8,790 bases of DNA from Burkholderiales bacterium (lineage in GTDB: Bacteria > Pseudomonadota > Gammaproteobacteria > Burkholderiales > Usitatibacteraceae), in NCBI GenBank assembly GCA_017880705.1, contig JADGRS010000112.1, positions 1 to 8,790 of the forward strand, given 5' to 3'. Below the pieces are notes generated by a model. That model was not told the origin of the DNA. It did no database searches and was given only the letters and a program-made list of their open reading frames with translations. Positions within the stretch are counted from its first letter, which is position 1. The number at the start of each line of letters is the position of its first letter. This document shows, in pieces, positions 5,728-8,790 of the stretch. A program made the translations under genes and the position numbers.

Positions 5728-7008
5728 CTAGACCGACGTCTGCGCAACGCCTTCCTTCGCCTTCAGCGCCTCGCCCGCGCCTTCCTTGAACGGCGTGCCC
5801 GACGGCAATACCACGGCGACCGAGCGAATTTTCATGTGCGCCGGATCGCGGCCCGGTGGAGTCGTTCCCTTCGCGGCGAGCTCCTTCGCGGCGCGCATCA
5901 GGCGATGGCGCGCCATGATGATGCCGTTGTCCGTCGAGACGAGGTTCTCCTTGGTCCGGTCCTGGATCGGCCCCATGCTTTCCTGCAGCGAGGCGTCCTG
6001 CATGCCGATGCCCTCGACGCCGCTGAAGGTCCTGCCGGCCTTCTGCGCCGCGCGATCGATGAGATAGTCGTTGTCCCTGTTCTGCAGCGGGCGAAAATTC
6101 CGGTCCACGCGGACGTGCACGCCCTTGCCCGCCTCCATCGCCTGGCGCTCGAGCTCGGTCAGGGCGCGCACCGGGTGATAGTCGAAGCTCCACGCCATGC
6201 AGCTCTCGTCGTCCATCGGCACCCAGAAGTGGCCGTGCATGGGATGGTCGGCGCGCGGCGGAACCATCGTGAAGCACGGCATCACCCACGGCGTGATGCG
6301 CCAGTAGTAATGGCCATTCTCGGCGTTGCGCCGCGCGCCGATGTAGAGTCCGCCCTCGCTTTCGACGACCTCGAAGACGGGACGCTTGTCGCCGAGGTTG
6401 TACTGGTTGCCCTTCGATCCCTTGAAGAGGGGATCGGTGTTGAGCGCGCCGCTGTGCAGGAACGATACGTGGCTCGAGTCGATGCCGCCCTCCATCGCCT
6501 GCAGCCAGTTGCACTCCTGCATGCGCTTCGACATGTAGCTTTGCTCCGCCGGCACCGTCGCGAATTCCCACTCCGGCGGGGGCGGCGCCTGGTCGGCGGG
6601 TCCCATGTAGACCCAGATCACGCCGCCGCGCTCGACGAGGGGATAGGACTTCAGCTTGATCTTCTGGCAGAAGCCGCTTTCCACGGGCTCCGACGGAACC
6701 TCGACGCACTGGCCGGTCACGTCGTATTTCCAGCCGTGGTAAGGACAGCGGATGCCGCGCTCCTCGTTGCGCGCGAAATAGAGGGACACTCCGCGGTGCG
6801 CGCAGAACTCGTCGACGAGGCCCAGGCGCGACTCGCTGTCGCGGAATGCGACCATGCGCTCGCCGAGGCAGTTCACGCGCACCGGCGGGCAGTCGGGCTC
6901 GGGCAATTCCCAGGAAAGAAGGACCGGCAGCCAGTAGCGCCGGAAGAGCTCGCCCATCGGCGTGCCCGGCCCGGTGCGGGCGAGAAGTTCGTTCTGCTCA
7001 GCTTTCAT
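5728..7008 (-). CDS. Rieske non-heme iron oxygenase, alpha subunit (phthalate 4,5-dioxygenase type)
   Basis: The 426-residue protein has the two-domain layout of aromatic ring-hydroxylating oxygenases. The Rieske [2Fe-2S] domain shows Cys69-X-His71 (FCAHRG) and Cys88-X2-His91 (CPYHGWKYD). The catalytic domain has MEGGIDSSHVSFLHSG (172-187): Asp177 is the likely bridging residue, and His180 and His185 are iron ligands. A later MQDASLQESMGPIQDRTKENL block (336-356) places Asp338 as the probable third ligand. The opening EQNELLARTGPGTPMGELFRRYWLPVLL (4-31) and the GPIQDRT block are typical of the phthalate 4,5-dioxygenase oxygenase group. That group also covers many other aromatic acids and ethers, so the substrate is not fixed. 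AAGGA precedes the ATG. It is the first gene of the minus-strand operon and is divergent from a Rieske ferredoxin gene. No reductase gene is in the window. Confidence 0.92.
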   Translation of the reverse strand: MKAEQNELLARTGPGTPMGELFRRYWLPVLLSWELPEPDCPPVRVNCLGERMVAFRDSESRLGLVDEFCAHRGVSLYFARNEERGIRCPYHGWKYDVTGQCVEVPSEPVESGFCQKIKLKSYPLVERGGVIWVYMGPADQAPPPPEWEFATVPAEQSYMSKRMQECNWLQAMEGGIDSSHVSFLHSGALNTDPLFKGSKGNQYNLGDKRPVFEVVESEGGLYIGARRNAENGHYYWRITPWVMPCFTMVPPRADHPMHGHFWVPMDDESCMAWSFDYHPVRALTELERQAMEAGKGVHVRVDRNFRPLQNRDNDYLIDRAAQKAGRTFSGVEGIGMQDASLQESMGPIQDRTKENLVSTDNGIIMARHRLMRAAKELAAKGTTPPGRDPAHMKIRSVAVVLPSGTPFKEGAGEALKAKEGVAQTSV

Positions 7009-7038
7009 GGGGAAATCCTTCCGCGAGGCGTCACGGTG

Positions 7039-7075
7039 GTTCTCCTATGTGGAACGCCGTTCCTCATAGTGGTGT
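7039..7075. promoter_or_regulatory. Candidate operator: 25-base dyad / two 17-base sites 20 bases apart
   Basis: Between the divergent genes, CTATGTGGAAC (7045-7055) and GTTCCTCATAG (7059-7069) form an inverted repeat with 10 of 11 pairs matching around GCC. The same bases can be read as two direct copies of GTTCYYCWWWGTGG, starting at 7039 and 7059, exactly 20 bases (two helical turns) apart. The first copy completes GTTC-N9-GGAAC. Spaced TTCC/GGAA-type dyads are typical of dimeric regulators of aromatic catabolism such as the IclR family, but the regulator is not encoded here. Confidence 0.6.
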
Positions 7076-7080
7076 CCAAG

Positions 7081-7095
7081 TTAGCATCGCGCTAA
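7081..7095. promoter_or_regulatory. Small inverted repeat abutting the -10 box
   Basis: TTAGC-ATCGC-GCTAA is a perfect 5-bp inverted repeat with a 5-base spacer. Its right arm overlaps the candidate -10 hexamer of the ferredoxin gene, so a bound protein could block that promoter. The arms are short, and chance is possible in a 150-base region. Confidence 0.35.
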
Positions 7096-7098
7096 AAT
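7093..7098 (+). promoter_or_regulatory. Candidate -10 box for the ferredoxin gene
   Basis: TAAAAT matches five of six bases of TATAAT. The bases 17 upstream (TGGTGT, 7070-7075) are a poor -35 and lie inside the candidate operator, as expected for an activator-dependent promoter. Transcription would begin near 7105, leaving a leader of about 55 bases. A matching minus-strand promoter for the oxygenase operon could not be resolved. Confidence 0.4.
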
Positions 7099-7159
7099 GC
7101 GGTCAATGTCGCCGGGTCCGGCGGCGCCCCGATCCTTGCGAATTCCCGCGCCTTGGCCC

Positions 7160-7486
7160 ATGAGCGACGCCGTCTCCCTGATGGATCTGTGCTCCGCATC
7201 CGAAGTGCCTGAGGGCGGGTCGATCAAGGTCGAGAAGGACGGCCTGATCCTCGCGGTATTCAACCTGGGCGGACGTTTCTTCGTGACGGACGACGCGTGC
7301 ACTCACGGTCCGGGCTCGCTCTCCGAGGGCGAGATCGACGGCGAAGTGGTCGAGTGCAATTTCCACAATGGAGCCTTCCACATTCCGAGCGGCCGCGTCG
7401 AGGCGCCACCGTGCATGGTGCCGATCAGGACCTACGCGGTCCAGGTGATCGACGGAAAGGTCTGCATCGCGCTCGCCGCGGCGTAG
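7160..7486 (+). CDS. Rieske-type [2Fe-2S] ferredoxin
   Basis: The 108-residue protein is a complete stand-alone Rieske ferredoxin of the kind that carries electrons to aromatic oxygenases. It shows Cys47-X-His49 (DACTHGPGSLSEG) and Cys66-X2-His69 (VECNFHNGAFHIPSGRV), with the usual EVPEGG near the N-terminus (15-20), FNLGGRFFVTDD (34-45), and YAVQVIDGKV before the end. It is divergent from the Rieske oxygenase and probably supplies it with electrons. A flavoprotein reductase is still needed and is not in the window. The start is chosen at MSDAVSLMDLC. No good Shine-Dalgarno precedes it, and an in-frame ATG 21 codons upstream (7097) would overlap the -10 box and add an Ala/Pro-rich stretch unlike ferredoxins. 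An ATG at 7181 is a shorter alternative. Confidence 0.9.
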   Translation: MSDAVSLMDLCSASEVPEGGSIKVEKDGLILAVFNLGGRFFVTDDACTHGPGSLSEGEIDGEVVECNFHNGAFHIPSGRVEAPPCMVPIRTYAVQVIDGKVCIALAAA

Positions 7487-7526
7487 TCGCGCGCGACGAA
7501 GCGCTCGTCGACGCGAGCCCCATCCC

Positions 7527-7549
7527 TGTAGGCCTTGTCCTACATTTTT
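7527..7549 (+). terminator. Probable rho-independent terminator after the ferredoxin gene
   Basis: TGTAGG (7527-7532), a six-base loop, and CCTACA (7539-7544) form a perfect 6-bp stem followed by TTTTT. It lies 40 bases after the ferredoxin stop on the same strand. The stem is short and only half GC, so termination may be partial; it could instead be an operator for the downstream gene. The rest of 7487-7692 holds no gene I can support. Confidence 0.6.
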
Positions 7550-7692
7550 CCCCTTCGGCGCCGGTTTAAACTCATTTGGCCCGCACGGAAAGGGCGTGCT
7601 CGCGCCCGGCCGTCGTTGGGCGGCGACATCGGCGCGCAGATTCACATCATCCAACGCTACCTTGGGACCCCTACCCAGGAAGGACATGGCAG

Positions 7693-8790
7693 ATGAAAGA
7701 GGTCAAGACCATGAGTGAGACGGGCTCGGCCGTCGCGACTCGCAAGCGCGCTCAGGACAAGAACAGCAGACCTTCGGGCGCGAGCGCGGTGCTTACTCCC
7801 GCCGAGGCGCGCATGCTCCTCACGGCGCTCACGGCGCTCAAGCAGGGCAACAGCTCGGTGCGCCTTCCCGTCGAATGGAGCGGCATGCAGGGCAAGCTCG
7901 CGGAGACGTTCAACGAGGTGGTGGAATTGAACGAGCGCATGGCCGAGGAGCTCTCGCGCCTGCGCCAGCACGTCGGCAAGGAAGGCAAGCTGAAGCAGCG
8001 TGCCGAGATGGGCGACGTGCGCGGCTTCTGGCGCGACCAGATCCACTATGTCAACGCGCTGATCGACGACCTCGTCCACCCGACGTCGGAGACCGCGCGG
8101 GTGATCGGCGCCGTGGCGCAGGGCGACCTCTCGCAGACGATGGCGCTCGAAGTCAACGATCGCCCCCTCGAGGGCGAATTCCTGCGCACCGCCAAGACGA
8201 TCAACAAGATGGTGGACCAGCTCGGATCCTTCGCCTCGGAAGTGACGCGCGTGGCGCGCGAGGTGGGCACCGAGGGAAAGCTCGGCGGCCAGGCGAAGGT
8301 AAAGGGTGTCGCGGGCACCTGGAAGGACCTGACCGACTCGGTGAACTCCATGGCCGGCAACCTCACCTCGCAGGTGCGCAACATCGCGCAGGTGACGACG
8401 GCGGTCGCGAACGGCGACTTGTCCAAGAAGATCACCGTGGACGTGAAGGGCGAGGTGCTCGAGCTGAAGAACACCATCAACACGATGGTGGACCAGCTGC
8501 GCAGCTTCGCATCGGAAGTGACGCGCGTGGCCCGCGAGGTGGGAACCGAAGGCAAGCTCGGCGGACAGGCCAAGGTGGAGGGTGTGTCGGGCACGTGGAA
8601 GGACCTGACCGACTCGGTGAACTACATGGCCTCGAACCTGACGGGCCAGGTGCGCAACATCGCCGACGTGACGACGGCCGTGGCGCGGGGCGATCTCTCG
8701 CGCAAGATCACGGTGGACGTCAAGGGCGAGATCCTCGAGTTGAAGAACACCATCAACACGATGGTGGACCAGCTCTCGTCGTTCGCCGCG
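7693..8790 (+). CDS. Soluble multi-HAMP signalling protein, probable hybrid histidine kinase, 3' end cut by window
   Basis: The first 366 residues are visible with no stop before the edge. There is no membrane segment. After a basic, low-complexity first 30 residues the protein is a chain of HAMP-like units. Two are divergent: about 45-109, with [14 protein letters not shown] and [19 protein letters not shown], and about 110-177, with [12 protein letters not shown]. Then come near-identical 92-residue units at 178-269 and 270-361, and a third begins at 362. Each regular unit holds [24 protein letters not shown] and a VTTAV-GDLS core. This layout is that of the poly-HAMP region of group III (Nik1/Os-1-like) hybrid histidine kinases, where the HAMP chain precedes kinase and receiver domains. 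The kinase part is not in view, so this is inferred. The start at 7693 follows AGGAAGGA with an 8-base gap; ATG 7711 is an alternative. Confidence 0.88.
   Translation, partial: MKEVKTMSETGSAVATRKRAQDKNSRPSGASAVLTPAEARMLLTALTALKQGNSSVRLPVEWSGMQGKLAETFNEVVELNERMAEELSRLRQHVGKEGKLKQRAEMGDVRGFWRDQIHYVNALIDDLVHPTSETARVIGAVAQGDLSQTMALEVNDRPLEGEFLRTAKTINKMVDQLGSFASEVTRVAREVGTEGKLGGQAKVKGVAGTWKDLTDSVNSMAGNLTSQVRNIAQVTTAVANGDLSKKITVDVKGEVLELKNTINTMVDQLRSFASEVTRVAREVGTEGKLGGQAKVEGVSGTWKDLTDSVNYMASNLTGQVRNIADVTTAVARGDLSRKITVDVKGEILELKNTINTMVDQLSSFAA
8224..8775 (+). repeat. Two tandem 276-base coding repeats (HAMP units)
   Basis: Units 8224-8499 and 8500-8775 encode 92 residues each, with 82 of 92 identical by hand alignment. 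Long stretches of the DNA are also the same, for example TCGGAAGTGACGCGCGTGGC at 8236 and again at 8512. A third copy starts at 8776. Such arrays expand and contract by recombination and can be misassembled. Confidence 0.9.

Noticed and set aside
4403..5731. Plus-strand open frame of 442 codons opposite the dehydrogenase
   Set aside because: It is a shadow of the MDR gene with no motifs, and the minus-strand product is convincing.
5689..7095. Plus-strand open frame of 468 codons opposite the Rieske oxygenase
   Set aside because: It is antisense to an intact Rieske oxygenase; the composition is Arg/His/Ala-rich and typical of a codon-position artefact.
7097..7159. Upstream ATG start for the Rieske ferredoxin
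   Set aside because: It overlaps the candidate -10 box and adds 21 Pro/Arg-rich residues not seen in ferredoxins.
7576..7600. Possible sigma-54 promoter (TTGGCCCGCAC...)
   Set aside because: The GG at 7578 is not followed by GC ten bases later, so the -24/-12 rule fails.
7686..7718. A 10-codon leader peptide frame ([10 protein letters not shown]) before the HAMP gene
   Set aside because: Its ATG is only one base after the AGGAAGGA site, too close for initiation; nothing suggests attenuation.
1..8790. CRISPR array, tRNA, rRNA, insertion sequence or attachment site
   Set aside because: No spaced identical short repeats, cloverleaf-like segments, transposase motifs or terminal repeats were seen; the only tandem repeats are the coding HAMP units.

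Overview
The window reads as a high-GC proteobacterial chromosome, probably betaproteobacterial (Burkholderiales-like). That placement rests on GC-rich codon use and the mix of aromatic-catabolism genes; no rRNA or taxonomic marker is present. Genes are tightly packed, and no gap exceeds about 210 bases.

Positions 1-7008 hold one co-directional minus-strand gene run that looks like a single operon. In transcription order it encodes: a phthalate-4,5-dioxygenase-type Rieske oxygenase (7008-5728), a zinc MDR dehydrogenase (5677-4568), a small Cys-tailed protein of unknown function (4563-4234), a 4,5-dihydroxyphthalate-decarboxylase-like protein (4208-3261), a PanB-like protein lacking the PanB catalytic glutamate (3231-2404), an alpha/beta hydrolase with a Cys nucleophile (2399-1542), a LigJ 4-oxalomesaconate hydratase (1545-508), and an RraA/LigK-type aldolase cut by the window edge (496-1). 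Intergenic spacings run from a 4-base overlap to about 50 bases. The 50-base gap, between oxygenase and dehydrogenase, carries a REP-like hairpin.

The logic suggests degradation of an aromatic carboxylic acid: oxygenation, dehydrogenation, decarboxylation or C-C bond chemistry, hydrolysis, then hydration of 4-oxalomesaconate and aldol cleavage to pyruvate plus oxaloacetate. The last two steps belong to the known protocatechuate-4,5/gallate lower pathway. The usual ring-cleavage dioxygenase (LigAB/GalA), semialdehyde dehydrogenase (LigC) and PDC hydrolase (LigI) are absent here. Their place is taken by the PanB-like protein and the Cys-hydrolase, so the middle of the pathway is not the textbook one. 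The true substrate is unknown.

A short divergent promoter region (7009-7159) separates this operon from a plus-strand Rieske ferredoxin gene (7160-7486), the likely electron donor to the oxygenase. The region holds a strong 25-base dyad, which can also be read as two 17-base sites spaced 20 bases apart, a second small inverted repeat, and a plus-strand -10 box. After a probable terminator (7527-7549), a soluble multi-HAMP signalling protein begins at 7693 and runs off the right edge. It is probably the N-terminal part of a hybrid histidine kinase and is probably unrelated to the catabolic operon.
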